Origin: Aggregatibacter actinomycetemcomitans DSM 8324 | Lineage (GTDB): Bacteria > Pseudomonadota > Gammaproteobacteria > Enterobacterales > Pasteurellaceae | Reading direction: 5' to 3' | NCBI RefSeq assembly: GCF_000372365.1 | Contig: NZ_AQUU01000009.1 | Span: forward strand, 1 to 64,000 | Length of the DNA stretch: 64,000 bases | Part shown: positions 41,177 through 50,213 of the stretch, in pieces | Numbering within the stretch: position 1 is the first letter of the stretch | Layout: every line of letters begins with the position of its first letter | Position numbers and translations under genes: made by a program | Notes under the pieces: generated by a model | What the model saw: only the letters and a program-made list of their open reading frames with translations | The model's database searches: none | Told to the model about the DNA's origin: nothing

Positions 41177-41809
41177 ATGGTAGGCAAATTTATTGTCATT
41201 GAAGGCTTGGAAGGCGCAGGCAAAAGCACCGCTCATCAATGCGTTGTGGATACGTTAAAAACGTTAGGCATTGGGGAAGTCATCTCTACCCGCGAGCCGG
41301 GCGGCACACCGTTGGCGGAAAAGCTGCGCCATCTCATTAAACACGAAAACGAAGAGCCGGTGACCGATAAAGCGGAATTGCTCATGCTGTATGCGGCGCG
41401 CGTGCAGCTGGTGGAAAATGTGATCAAGCCTGCTTTGGCACAAGGCAAATGGGTGGTGGGCGATCGCCATGATATGTCCTCACAGGCTTATCAGGGCGGC
41501 GGTCGTCAGTTGGGCAAGGATCTTTTAAGTAGCTTAAAGCAAACCGTATTGAGCGATTTTGAACCGGATTTAACCCTGTATTTGGATATCGACCCGGCGG
41601 TCGGTTTGGCGCGCGCGCGCGGACGAGGCGAACTGGATCGTATCGAACAGCAAAATCCGGATTTTTTCCACCGCACCCGCGCCCGTTATCTGGAACTGGT
41701 GAAAGACAATCCGAAGGCGGTGATCATTGACGCGGCGCAACCTGTTGAGCAGGTGCGGGCGGACATTCAAAGTGCGGTCAAAAATTGGTGGGTTTCTCTT
41801 TCAAGATGA
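41177..41809 (+). CDS. tmk: Thymidylate kinase
   Basis: The protein has 210 residues and phosphorylates dTMP to dTDP. The P-loop is GLEGAGKST (about residues 10-18), the DRx motif is [17 protein letters not shown], and the LID region is [14 protein letters not shown]. It starts one base after mltG and overlaps the holB start at its stop codon (ATGA). An uptake signal at 41770 encodes part of the C-terminus. Confidence 0.96.
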   Translation: MVGKFIVIEGLEGAGKSTAHQCVVDTLKTLGIGEVISTREPGGTPLAEKLRHLIKHENEEPVTDKAELLMLYAARVQLVENVIKPALAQGKWVVGDRHDMSSQAYQGGGRQLGKDLLSSLKQTVLSDFEPDLTLYLDIDPAVGLARARGRGELDRIEQQNPDFFHRTRARYLELVKDNPKAVIIDAAQPVEQVRADIQSAVKNWWVSLSR

Positions 41810-42789
41810 TCGCGTTATACCCTTGGCTTACGCCCGTTTATCAGAAAATCACGCAGGCTTTTGAGGAAGGGCTGGGGCATCATGCGTTGCTGATTCGTGC
41901 CGATGAAGGTTTGGGCGCAGAACAGCTTTGCCGCCTTTTGGCGCAACGTTTGATGTGCTTAACGCCAAAGGGCGCGGAACCTTGCGGCGAATGCCATGCC
42001 TGTCATTTGATGCAGGCAAACAGTCACCCTGATTTCCAGCATATTGCGCCCATTGAAAATAAAGACATCGGTGTAGATCAAATTCGCGCCATGAATGAAC
42101 AGGCAAGTCAGCACGCGCAACAAAATGGCAATAAAGTGATTTATATCGAACAGGCGCATCGCCTGACGGAAGCCGCCGCCAATGCTATTTTGAAAACCCT
42201 GGAAGAGCCCCGCCCGAACACCTATTTCATTTTGCAGAATGATATGCAAAAGGCGCTGTCGCCCACCATTTATAGCCGTTGCCAGGTGTGGAATCTTCTG
42301 CCGCCGGCGACGGATACTGCGTTGCACTGGTTGCAGACTCAGACGTCCGCAGAAACGTCGGAAATTCTGACCGCACTTTTGGTGAATTACGGCCGCCCGC
42401 TGTTGGCGCTTGCCATGTTAACGCAGCATCTGCCGGAACAACGGCGCGAGTTTTTACGTCAATTCTGGTTGTTTTATCGTCGTCGTTCGCCGTTGGAATT
42501 GTTGCCGTTTTTTAATAAAGAGATTCTGTTGCAACAACTGGATTGGCTGTTGGCGTTTTTGAGTGATAGTCTGAAAAATAAATTGGCTATTCAGGAAAAC
42601 TGGATTTGTCGGGATATTGAACGGGGCGTGATTCAATTCAGCCAAGGGCTGTCCGCTCCGGCATTGTTAAAAGCGACGCAGATCGTCGGCAAAGTGCGGT
42701 CGGATTTGGCGGCGAATAATGCGTTAAATCAGGAATTAATTTTATTGGACGGGCTGACCCGTTTAATTACCGAAGTGTTTGAAGGATAA
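41806..42789 (+). CDS. holB: DNA polymerase III subunit delta'
   Basis: The delta' subunit of the clamp loader has 327 residues. The AAA+ domain has a degenerate nucleotide site, as usual for delta' ([19 protein letters not shown]), a zinc module [10 protein letters not shown], and the SRC motif in [13 protein letters not shown] start at [13 protein letters not shown], whose ATG overlaps the tmk stop as ATGA; a longer frame exists but only by overlapping tmk further. Two uptake signals are embedded. Confidence 0.93.
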   Translation: MIALYPWLTPVYQKITQAFEEGLGHHALLIRADEGLGAEQLCRLLAQRLMCLTPKGAEPCGECHACHLMQANSHPDFQHIAPIENKDIGVDQIRAMNEQASQHAQQNGNKVIYIEQAHRLTEAAANAILKTLEEPRPNTYFILQNDMQKALSPTIYSRCQVWNLLPPATDTALHWLQTQTSAETSEILTALLVNYGRPLLALAMLTQHLPEQRREFLRQFWLFYRRRSPLELLPFFNKEILLQQLDWLLAFLSDSLKNKLAIQENWICRDIERGVIQFSQGLSAPALLKATQIVGKVRSDLAANNALNQELILLDGLTRLITEVFEG

Positions 42790-42792
42790 AAT

Positions 42793-43575
42793 ATGTTTAT
42801 TGTGGATTCCCATTGCCATTTGGATGCGTTGGATTACGAAAAATTACATGAAAATATCGCCGATGTAGTGGCAAAAGCTAACGCCCGCGATGTGAAGCAT
42901 TTATTGGCAATCGGCGTAACGTTAAGCCGTTTCGAGAAAGCCTATCCCGAATTGGTTAAATTTGATAACGTCTCTTTGGCGTGCGGCGTGCACCCTTTGG
43001 ATTTTGAGGAAGAACCTTACGACGCCGCCCGTTTGCTACATTTGGCGCAGGATCCGAAAGTGGTCGCCATCGGCGAAATCGGCTTGGATTATTATTACAG
43101 CGCAGAAAACAAGGCGCAGCAACAGGTGGTGTTTGCCAGCCAGATTGAAGTTGCCAATCAGTTAAATAAGCCGGTGATTATTCACACCCGCGAAGCCCGC
43201 GAGGACACCATGAGCCTGTTGCGCGACAATCATGCGGAAAAGTGCGGTGGCGTTTTGCATTGTTTTACGGAAAATTACGACATGGCAAAACAAGCCTTGG
43301 ATTTGGGCTTTTATATTTCTATTTCAGGCATCGTTACCTTTAAAAATGCCGAGGAAATTCGCGATGTGGTGCGTAAATTGCCATTAGATTGTTTACTGGT
43401 GGAAACCGATTCGCCGTATTTGGCGCCGGTGCCTTATCGCGGCAAACAAAATCAACCGGCTTACACCCGTGAAGTGTGCGAATATGTGGCGGCGTTGAAA
43501 GGCGTTTCGGTGCAGGAAATGGCGCAAATCACTACGCAAAACTTCGAGCGTTTATTTAAAATTCAGGTACAATGA
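42793..43575 (+). CDS. ycfH: TatD-family metal-dependent hydrolase YcfH
   Basis: The protein has 260 residues and forms a TIM-barrel deoxyribonuclease-like metal hydrolase. [12 protein letters not shown] carries the first metal-binding His-x-His, [10 protein letters not shown] the Glu, PVIIHTREA and GVLHCFTEN further His residues, and [11 protein letters not shown] the Asp. It is the last gene of the mltG-tmk-holB-ycfH operon, the position of ycfH in E. coli. Confidence 0.93.
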   Translation: MFIVDSHCHLDALDYEKLHENIADVVAKANARDVKHLLAIGVTLSRFEKAYPELVKFDNVSLACGVHPLDFEEEPYDAARLLHLAQDPKVVAIGEIGLDYYYSAENKAQQQVVFASQIEVANQLNKPVIIHTREAREDTMSLLRDNHAEKCGGVLHCFTENYDMAKQALDLGFYISISGIVTFKNAEEIRDVVRKLPLDCLLVETDSPYLAPVPYRGKQNQPAYTREVCEYVAALKGVSVQEMAQITTQNFERLFKIQVQ

Positions 43576-43606
43576 GGTTCAAACGAGTCGGAAAAAGGAC
43601 GGAATA

Positions 43607-44131
43607 ATGCGTAAATTTTTTAAATATTTTTTCATTACGGTGATTTTGGTTTTTCACCTGTTTTTGTTCGCCACCGTGCACTATGTGTTCCCGCGCTATG
43701 ATGTGACGCAGGTCACCGGCGTGGAAGTGAAACGGATGGATAAAGACGGGTTAATTACTAAAACCAATCCGGCGGACGGACCGACCCGCGACGTGTATTT
43801 TATCAACACCCAACATCCGGACGGCAAAGTGCGGGTATATCGTAACGAAGACACCGGCTGGGGCTTCCCGTTCTATTTTAAATTCGGTTCCGCGAATTTG
43901 CAGGCGGAGGCGCAGGCATTGGGTAACGAACAGAAAACCGTACAAATGAAATACTACGGCTGGCGCATTACCGTATTTAACGAATTTCCGAATGCTTTGT
44001 CGGTAGAAGCTCTGGCAGAAGGCGAATCGCCAAACCATCCGATTTTCGCCTATATTTTCTACGTGATTTTGCTGTTCACCTTATTCTTCTCTGTGCAATT
44101 TGTGCGCGGTTGGTTCGACAGCGAAAACTAA
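43607..44131 (+). CDS. DUF1523 family membrane protein
   Basis: The protein has 174 residues. Membrane segments lie near both ends (about 7-27 and 146-166), with a roughly 115-residue periplasmic part between, containing TKTNPADGPTRDVYFINT and NEDTGWGFPFYFKFGSANLQAEAQ, typical of DUF1523. Function is unknown. It is 31 bases after ycfH and may be transcribed with it. Confidence 0.85.
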   Translation: MRKFFKYFFITVILVFHLFLFATVHYVFPRYDVTQVTGVEVKRMDKDGLITKTNPADGPTRDVYFINTQHPDGKVRVYRNEDTGWGFPFYFKFGSANLQAEAQALGNEQKTVQMKYYGWRITVFNEFPNALSVEALAEGESPNHPIFAYIFYVILLFTLFFSVQFVRGWFDSEN

Positions 44132-44152
44132 CGTTCCTTTTTCCTTTCTTCG

Positions 44153-44189
44153 GTGCGGTTGAAAAACGTTTTAAAAACCGACCGCACTT
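44153..44189. repeat. Inverted uptake-signal pair after the DUF1523 gene
   Basis: GTGCGGT (44153-44159) and ACCGCAC (44181-44187, part of a full ACCGCACTT to 44189) can pair across a 21-base AT-rich loop. It is a probable terminator between the DUF1523 gene and ytfL. Confidence 0.6.
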
Positions 44190-44221
44190 TATCTTTATTT
44201 ACATCAATGAATTGAAATCTT

Positions 44222-45532
44222 ATGAGTTTATTTACCGCGATTTTAGTTTTAATTTTATTAATTATCATCAGTGCCGTTGTGTCTTCTGCTGAAATTTCCC
44301 TGGCGGGGGCGCGTCGGATTAAATTGCAAAACATGGTCAACGAAGGTAACACGAAAGCCGCCATGGTGCTCAAACTGCAAGAGCAACCGGGGCGCTTCAT
44401 TACTGTGGTGCAAATCGGCTTGAATATGGTCGCCGTGTTAGGCGGGGTGATCGGCGAAGCGACCATTCGGGTGCACTTGCAACACGTTATTCATCAATAT
44501 ACCGATGCTGCGTGGGTGGAAAGCGCCGCTTCCTGGATTGCGTTTTTTATCGTGACCGCTTCCTTTATTTTGCTGGCGGATCTCATGCCTAAACGCCTGG
44601 CAATGACCAACCCCGAAGTGGTGGCATTGCGCACGGTGCGGATTATGCAAATCTGCATTTTCTTATTGAAACCTATTGTGTGGGTGTTCGATTCCGTCGC
44701 CAATTTCATTTTCCGTATTTTTAAAGTATCTACCGTGCGCGAAGAAAGTATGACCTCCGAAGACATCGTGGCAGTGGTGGATGCCGGCGCGGAGGCAGGC
44801 GTGTTAAAAGCGCAGGAACATTATCTCATCGAGAATATTTTCGATATGCAGCAACGCACGGTCACCTCCACCATGACCACCCGCGAAAATATCATTTTTT
44901 TAGACCGCACTTTTACCCGCCAGCAAGTGCTGGACACGCTCACGAAAAATTCCCATTCCAAACTGCTTATTTGCGATCAGGGCTTGGATCATATTTTAGG
45001 TTATGTGGAATCGCACAGTTTGCTGACACTGTTCCTGAAAGAGGAACAGGTGCAGCTCACCGACAATCGTTTGTTGCGCAAACCGCTGTTCGTGCCTGAT
45101 ACTTTGTCTTTGTATGAGGTGCTCGAATTATTTAAATCCACCGGCGAAGATTTTGCCGTTATCGTCAACGAATATGCGCTGGTGGTGGGCATTGTTACCT
45201 TAAACGATGTGATGAGTATCGTCATGGGCGAGTTGGTATCCAGCGAAGAAGAACAGATTATCCGCCGCGACGAAGATTCTTGGTTGGTGGACGGCGCCAC
45301 ACCGCTGGAAGATGTGAAACGCGCCTTGGATATTGAAGTCTTCCCGCACGATGAAAATTACGAAACCATCGCCGGTTTTATGATGTATATGCTACGTAAA
45401 ATCCCGAAAAAAACCGATTTTGTGTTATACGGCCGCTACAAATTTGAAATCATCGACACCGAGAACTTTAAAATCGATCAACTGATGGTGTCTTTTAGGA
45501 GGGATTTGGAGGAAAGTAATCATAAGGATTGA
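44222..45532 (+). CDS. ytfL: CNNM/HlyC-type membrane protein YtfL (PaeA)
   Basis: The protein has 436 residues. The N-terminal DUF21 membrane domain (about 1-180) contains SSAEISLAGARRIKLQ and FFIVTASFILLADLMPKRLAM. A pair of CBS modules spans about 200-330, with EDFAVIVNEYALVVGIVTLNDVM, and the C-terminal CorC/HlyC domain ends IDQLMVSFRR. It matches E. coli YtfL (PaeA), linked to cadaverine/putrescine efflux, along its whole length. The old label hemolysin for this family is misleading. Confidence 0.9.
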   Translation: MSLFTAILVLILLIIISAVVSSAEISLAGARRIKLQNMVNEGNTKAAMVLKLQEQPGRFITVVQIGLNMVAVLGGVIGEATIRVHLQHVIHQYTDAAWVESAASWIAFFIVTASFILLADLMPKRLAMTNPEVVALRTVRIMQICIFLLKPIVWVFDSVANFIFRIFKVSTVREESMTSEDIVAVVDAGAEAGVLKAQEHYLIENIFDMQQRTVTSTMTTRENIIFLDRTFTRQQVLDTLTKNSHSKLLICDQGLDHILGYVESHSLLTLFLKEEQVQLTDNRLLRKPLFVPDTLSLYEVLELFKSTGEDFAVIVNEYALVVGIVTLNDVMSIVMGELVSSEEEQIIRRDEDSWLVDGATPLEDVKRALDIEVFPHDENYETIAGFMMYMLRKIPKKTDFVLYGRYKFEIIDTENFKIDQLMVSFRRDLEESNHKD

Positions 45533-45651
45533 GTTTGTTTGGTGGGTGTTGTATCCGCCCGAATTGTTCTGCTTTTAAGAGACAGTTTGGTGTCTCCTCT
45601 GCATTCCCTTTTTAAAAACGCTGCGAAAATCCACCGCACTTTTCTGTGAAT

Positions 45652-46137
45652 TTACCCTTTCCGCACCAAAATCATAAAACGACAATCGTAAGGATTTTGT
45701 TCGTCGGCGGGGCGGTATTGTTCAAATTCAATGTTCCAGTGGTTCCAATCAATAGGCGGGAAGAAGGTGTCGCCTTCCAGTTCAGTTTGGATTTCGGTGA
45801 GGTAAAGGCGGGTCGCCTGCGGTAAATATTGCTTGAACAGCTGACCGCCGCCGATGAGCATGATTTCGTCGGAATCGATGACAAAATCCACCGCACTTTC
45901 CAGGCTGTCTTTCCAAATAATGCCGTCGTGCACGAAAGGTTGGCGGGAAAGCACGATGTTGGTACGTTTCGGTAATGGGCGACCGATGCTTTCAAAGGTT
46001 TTGCGTCCCATGATGACGGGTTTGCCGGTGGTATTTTGGCGAAACCAGGCGAGGTCGGCGGGCAGGTGCCATGGCATTTGGTTATCTTTGCCGATGACAT
46101 GGTTTTTGGTCATGGCGACAATCAGGCTTAAACGCAT
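45652..46137 (-). CDS. folA: Dihydrofolate reductase
   Basis: DHFR, 161 residues, reduces dihydrofolate with NADPH. LIVAMTKNHVIGKDNQMPWHLPADL gives the N-terminal strand and Met20-type loop, with the catalytic Asp in the PADLAWF helix. VIMGRKTFESIGRPLPKRTNIVLSR and IMLIGGGQLFKQYLPQATRLYLTEI are typical. Two uptake signals lie in or beside it (45633 and 45890). It is the target of trimethoprim; no resistance change can be called by eye. Confidence 0.95.
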   Translation of the reverse strand: MRLSLIVAMTKNHVIGKDNQMPWHLPADLAWFRQNTTGKPVIMGRKTFESIGRPLPKRTNIVLSRQPFVHDGIIWKDSLESAVDFVIDSDEIMLIGGGQLFKQYLPQATRLYLTEIQTELEGDTFFPPIDWNHWNIEFEQYRPADEQNPYDCRFMILVRKG

Positions 46138-46176
46138 TGTATTTCCTAATGTATTTAACGGGTTAAAGTGCGGTTA

Positions 46177-46641
46177 CTATACCACAGGTTTTTCCCGATA
46201 GAACAGTAAGCCAGGTAATGCCAAGCCGAAAACCAGCGCACCGAGAATAAACGTGGTGCTGATGAAGGAGGCGATCATCTGCTCAAATAAGGCGTCGGAG
46301 AAGCCGTAATGGTGAATTTGCACGATGGCGATCATCGCCTTATATGCCTGCACGCCAGGAATCATCGGGATAATGGCGGCGACGGTGAACACTTTCGGGT
46401 GTGCCAAATAACGGTGGGATAAATGTACGCCGATGAAGCCGATGAGCGCCGCGCCGACCAGGGTGGCAAAAACGATGGGGATGTTGCACTGAATCAAAAT
46501 GGTGCGGGTGACATGTCCTAAAGCGCCGAGCAAGGCGCAGTATTTCAACGCTTTCGGCGGCACATTAAAGACCAACGCAAATCCCACTGCCGGAATGGCG
46601 GCGAAAAACATATCGTCCAGTAACAAAAGTAACCAATCCAT
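46177..46641 (-). CDS. yjjB: Threonine/serine exporter-family protein, small subunit (YjjB)
   Basis: The protein has 154 residues with about four or five hydrophobic segments. LLLLDDMFFAAIPAVGFALVFNVP and AAIIPMIPGVQAYKAMIAIVQI fit the YjjB half of the split ThrE-type exporter. E. coli YjjPB exports succinate. It starts one base after the yjjP stop, so the two halves are made together. Confidence 0.88.
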   Translation of the reverse strand: MDWLLLLLDDMFFAAIPAVGFALVFNVPPKALKYCALLGALGHVTRTILIQCNIPIVFATLVGAALIGFIGVHLSHRYLAHPKVFTVAAIIPMIPGVQAYKAMIAIVQIHHYGFSDALFEQMIASFISTTFILGALVFGLALPGLLFYREKPVV

Positions 46642-46642
46642 T

Positions 46643-47428
46643 TTAGTGCCCCCACGTGGTGATGTTGAGTACGCTCAAGGCGAAGACAATGCCGAGACAA
46701 GCGCCGAAAGTGAGAATGGTGGCGATCGCCCAACGTCCGATCCCCATGTTCACATAGCCTTTCAGAATATCCGCCAAAGAATTGATTAACGGAAAGCCCG
46801 GCACCAGCAATAACACGCTGGACGCCAAGGCGATTTGCGGGTCGTTGCCGAGCTGATATTTCAGACTGATGCCGGCGATGAGCGAGGCGACGAAAGCGGT
46901 GACGGCAAACACAATGACCGGGTTGTAGTGCCGTTTGGACAATTCCTGCCGCACGAACATGGCGACGGAGGCAGCTAAAAAGGTGATGAGCGAAATCAGC
47001 GCATTGCCGCCGGATAAATGAGCAAAAGAGGCGCAGGATAAGCCGATCATCAAAACCACAAAATAGTGGTTATATTTTAGTGGCTTAAGTTGCGAGAGTT
47101 TTTTCCTGACCAGCTGAATGTCGTAGATTTTATGTTCGGCGGAGATGACAATGCGTTGCACGTCGGTGACCATTTGCATATTAATGCCCTTGTCGGTGCT
47201 TTTACGGGCGGTAGTGATGCAATGGTTGTTAGCCAAGGTGGTGATAACCACGGCGTTGGCGGTGAGGGCGCATTCCACGCTGTCCACGCCAAGCGCCAAG
47301 CCGAGCCGTTGCGCCATTTGTGACACGACGGTGCTTTCCGCGCCATGTTGTAGCAATAACAGCGCCGTTTGCACGCATAATCGCGTGACTTCCCGTTGAT
47401 AGTCGGGTGTGATGTTTTCTCTTTCCAT
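46643..47428 (-). CDS. yjjP: Threonine/serine exporter-family protein, large subunit (YjjP)
   Basis: The protein has 261 residues. The soluble N-terminal half (VQTALLLLQHGAESTVVSQMAQRLG, about 15-40) and the membrane-embedded second half (FAHLSGGNALISLITFLAASVAM, VLLLVPGFPLINSLADILKG) fit DUF1212/YjjP. I start at ATG 47428; an in-frame TTG two codons earlier is possible. A perfect TATAAT on the minus strand at 47458-47463 may be its -10. Confidence 0.88.
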   Translation of the reverse strand: MERENITPDYQREVTRLCVQTALLLLQHGAESTVVSQMAQRLGLALGVDSVECALTANAVVITTLANNHCITTARKSTDKGINMQMVTDVQRIVISAEHKIYDIQLVRKKLSQLKPLKYNHYFVVLMIGLSCASFAHLSGGNALISLITFLAASVAMFVRQELSKRHYNPVIVFAVTAFVASLIAGISLKYQLGNDPQIALASSVLLLVPGFPLINSLADILKGYVNMGIGRWAIATILTFGACLGIVFALSVLNITTWGH

Positions 47429-47578
47429 GATCAATCTACCTAAAATTAATTAGCGACATTATAGACCTTTCGTCATTGAACAAAAATGCTTAATAGAATA
47501 AGCACTAAAGTGCGGTGGGATTTTTGGATAAATTTCAGGATTTATGCTAGGTTAAGTGCATTTTTGAGAGAAGTCAGT

Positions 47579-48400
47579 ATGCAACAGAATAATAAAACCA
47601 TTGTGGTGAAATTCGGCACCAGCACGCTCACGCAGGGTACGCCGAAATTGAATTTAGCCTAACATGATGGAAATCGTTCGTCAGTTGGCGCAGTTACATC
47701 AGGCGGGCTTTCGCCTGGTGATCGTGACTTCGGGTGCCATTGCCGCCGGTCGCCATTATTTAAATCACCCGCAATTGCCACCCACCGTGGCGTCCAAACA
47801 ATTGCTGGCAGCAGTGGGGCAGAGCCAGCTGATTCAAACCTGGGAAAAACTGTTTGCCATTTATGATATTCACATCGGGCAAATGTTGCTGACCCGCACC
47901 GATATTGAAGATCGCGAACGTTTCCTGAATGCACGCGACACCTTGCACGCGTTGTTGGATAACCGCATTATTCCGGTGATCAACGAAAATGATGCGGTTG
48001 CAACGGCAGAAATTAAAGTGGGGGATAACGATAATTTATCGGCGCTGGTGGCGATTTTGGTGCAGGCAGATCGTTTGGAAAGCCGTAAACAATGGCTGTT
48101 CGCCGCGCCGTCGGCAGGCGTGCTGACCATTGATGAGATGAAGGCGCACAAAGTGCGGTGTTAATTCAGCATAAATCTTTACTGCCGGCGGGCATTGTGC
48201 GTGTCAGCAGGCGTTTCTCACGCGGTGAAGTGGTGCGCATTCGGAATGCACAAGGCAAGGACATTGCCCTCGGCATGCCGCGCTATAACAGCGATGCGCT
48301 GGAACTGATTAAAGGCAAACAATCGCAGGATATTGAACAACAGCTGGGCTATGAGTACGGCGCGGTGGCTATTCATCGGGACGATATGATCGTGTTATAA
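47579..48400 (+). pseudogene. proB: Glutamate 5-kinase, degraded
   Basis: The first frame (from ATG 47579) gives NNKTIVVKFGTSTLTQG and ends at a TAA at 47660-47662; one extra base near 47657 explains it. A second frame (47664-48164) gives [37 protein letters not shown] and then jumps from LVQADRL to [11 protein letters not shown], missing about 95 residues in frame relative to E. coli ProB. A tandem copy of GATGA (48132-48141) shifts the frame again, and the PUA-domain end ([19 protein letters not shown] to the stop at 48398) follows in a third. ProB makes the first proline precursor; it cannot be functional here. Confidence 0.9.
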
Positions 48401-48413
48401 AAAGAGAGAAAAG

Positions 48414-48443
48414 AAAAACGGTGTTCATCATAACGCCGTTTTT
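48414..48443. terminator. Bidirectional terminator between proB remnant and fklB
   Basis: AAAAACGGTGTT (48414-48425) and AACGCCGTTTTT (48432-48443) pair over 12 positions with one wobble and have A/T tracts on both strands. It serves the convergent proB remnant and fklB. Confidence 0.8.
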
Positions 48444-48463
48444 TGTAGGATGATTTTTTTGAA

Positions 48464-49096
48464 TTACAGAATATCCAATAATTCCACTTCAAACACTAAC
48501 GGGCTGAATGGCGGAATGGCTGCGCCGGCACCACGTTCGCCGTAAGCCAATTCATGCGGAATCGCCAAACGCCATTTGGAACCGACCGGCATCATGGAGA
48601 GGGCTTCGACCCAACCTTTAACCACGCCGTTAACCGGGAACTCCGCCGGTTGACCGCGGGTCACGGAGCTGTCGAATACGGTGCCGTCCGGTAGCGTGCC
48701 GGTGTAGTGTACGCTGACTTTGTCCGTGGCGGAAGGCACTTTGCCGTCGCCTTCAATCAGCACTTCATATTGCAAACCGGAATCGGTCATTTTCACACCG
48801 TCTTTTTGTTTATTGGCTTCCAAGAAGGCTTTGCCAGCCGCTTCAATTTCTTTGAATTGCGCCTGTTGTGCTTCTGCCGCTTGTTGTTGTAATTGTTGCA
48901 GCGCTTGGCTGATTTCGTTGAAATCCAATACCGGCGCGTGTTGATTTAACACATCGTAAATTCCTTTTGCCACGGCTTCCGTTTTTACCGCTAATTGGCT
49001 GTCCAATAATTGCTGACCGATTTGCAAGCCGATACCGTAGCTTCCTTTGGCTTGTGTATCGTCTAATTTCACTTGATTAAAAAACGCTGCCGTCAT
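48464..49096 (-). CDS. fklB: FKBP-type peptidyl-prolyl isomerase FklB
   Basis: The protein has 210 residues. The N-terminal dimerisation domain (about 1-95) contains GSYGIGLQIGQQLLDSQ. The FKBP catalytic domain (about 105-210) has KVSVHYTGTLPDGTVFDSS, FPVNGVVKGWVEAL and IPHELAYGERGAGAAIPPFSPLVFEVELL. No signal peptide is seen, so it is cytosolic like E. coli FklB. AAGGA precedes the start. Confidence 0.93.
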   Translation of the reverse strand: MTAAFFNQVKLDDTQAKGSYGIGLQIGQQLLDSQLAVKTEAVAKGIYDVLNQHAPVLDFNEISQALQQLQQQAAEAQQAQFKEIEAAGKAFLEANKQKDGVKMTDSGLQYEVLIEGDGKVPSATDKVSVHYTGTLPDGTVFDSSVTRGQPAEFPVNGVVKGWVEALSMMPVGSKWRLAIPHELAYGERGAGAAIPPFSPLVFEVELLDIL

Positions 49097-49121
49097 GTTG
49101 TTTTCCTTTATATGATAAAAA

Positions 49122-49991
49122 TTAATTGATCGTGGCTAACATTTCACCCACTCTGACGGGCTCGTCCACCTGTAAATGTTCTGCTAAGGTCACGCGATTA
49201 GCCGGGAAAAGGTTGATGACCGTAGAGCCTAACTGAAACGCCCCCATTTCCTGACCTTTGGTTAATTTCACCGCATTTTCCTCTTGATACGTCCAGACTT
49301 TCACTTCATCGGCGCGCGGCGGATTAATCACGCCCGCCCAAACGGTGCTCATACTGGCGGTGATCGTGGCGCCCACCAGAATTTGCACCATAGGGCCAAA
49401 TTCGGTATCAAACAGGCAAATCACCCGTTCATTACGGGCAAATAAGTTAGGCACGTGTTCCGCCAGGAACGGATTCACCGAGAACAAGGCGCCGGGCACA
49501 TAAATCATTTTGCGCAGGGTGGCATCGCACGGCATATGCACGCGGTGGTAATCGCGAGGAGATAAATAGATGGTGGCGAATTCGCCGTTTTTAAAGGTGT
49601 TGACCAATTCTTCATCGCCCGCCAATAAATCGGACAAGCTGAAAAAATGCCCTTTGGCTTGCAATAATAATTCGTCGTCAATATGCCCGATTTGGCTCAC
49701 ACGACCATCTGCCGGCAAGCAAAGTGCGGTAGGATTTTCATTTATTTTTCGGGCACCGTCTTTTAATTCGCGAATAAAAAATTGGTTGAAACTTTCGTAG
49801 TCGCTGAAGTTTTCTTTTTTCGCTTCGCTCATGTCCACATTGTATTTCTTGGCGAAGAGTTTAATTACGAAATGAGTGACCGCGCCCCATTTTTGCTTGG
49901 CGAACCAGCCCGCCAGTTGGGTTAAATACAGTTGCGGCATAACATATTGAAAGGCAACTTTCAGGCGCTGCCAATAAGTGGATTTGTTCAT
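49122..49991 (-). CDS. psd: Phosphatidylserine decarboxylase proenzyme
   Basis: Psd, 289 residues, makes phosphatidylethanolamine at the inner membrane. ADGRVSQIGHIDDELLLQAKGH, YLSPRDYHRVHMPCDATLR (catalytic His/Asp region) and the self-cleavage motif LGST in MGAFQLGSTVINLF are present. Cleavage before Ser yields the pyruvoyl alpha chain. It is transcribed away from bioA. An uptake signal is embedded at 49732. Confidence 0.95.
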   Translation of the reverse strand: MNKSTYWQRLKVAFQYVMPQLYLTQLAGWFAKQKWGAVTHFVIKLFAKKYNVDMSEAKKENFSDYESFNQFFIRELKDGARKINENPTALCLPADGRVSQIGHIDDELLLQAKGHFFSLSDLLAGDEELVNTFKNGEFATIYLSPRDYHRVHMPCDATLRKMIYVPGALFSVNPFLAEHVPNLFARNERVICLFDTEFGPMVQILVGATITASMSTVWAGVINPPRADEVKVWTYQEENAVKLTKGQEMGAFQLGSTVINLFPANRVTLAEHLQVDEPVRVGEMLATIN

Positions 49992-50032
49992 AATGGTTAT
50001 TTTTTCTACAATTTTAAGATGAATGAGGGGTG

Positions 50033-50060
50033 ATTATAACAACTTATTCGGCTTGTGCAA
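50033..50060 (-). promoter_or_regulatory. Probable psd promoter
   Basis: A perfect TATAAT on the minus strand (50033-50038) lies 41 bases before the psd start, with a weak TTGCAC -35 (50055-50060) at 16-base spacing. Confidence 0.55.
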
Positions 50061-50213
50061 TGAGGGGGATTTACTGCCGTCGTTATATCGGAAAGAAAAA
50101 ATATCGGAAGTACTTCAGAAGATGTAAAAGACAGTTTTAATCATATATAAGTATTTGGGGGTGGCGCCAATTCTCAGGTAAAATCACAATTTTATTCTTT
50201 TTCGATTAACTCT

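Noticed and set aside
48132-48164. Insertion of an uptake signal as the cause of the proB 3' frameshift
   Set aside because: When the GATGA duplication is removed, the signal at 48151 reads in frame as part of the natural protein ([13 protein letters not shown]), so it is native.
49992-50213. BirA-type biotin operator upstream of bioA
   Set aside because: I looked for the TTGTAAACC-N15-GGTTTACAA pattern and did not find a convincing match.
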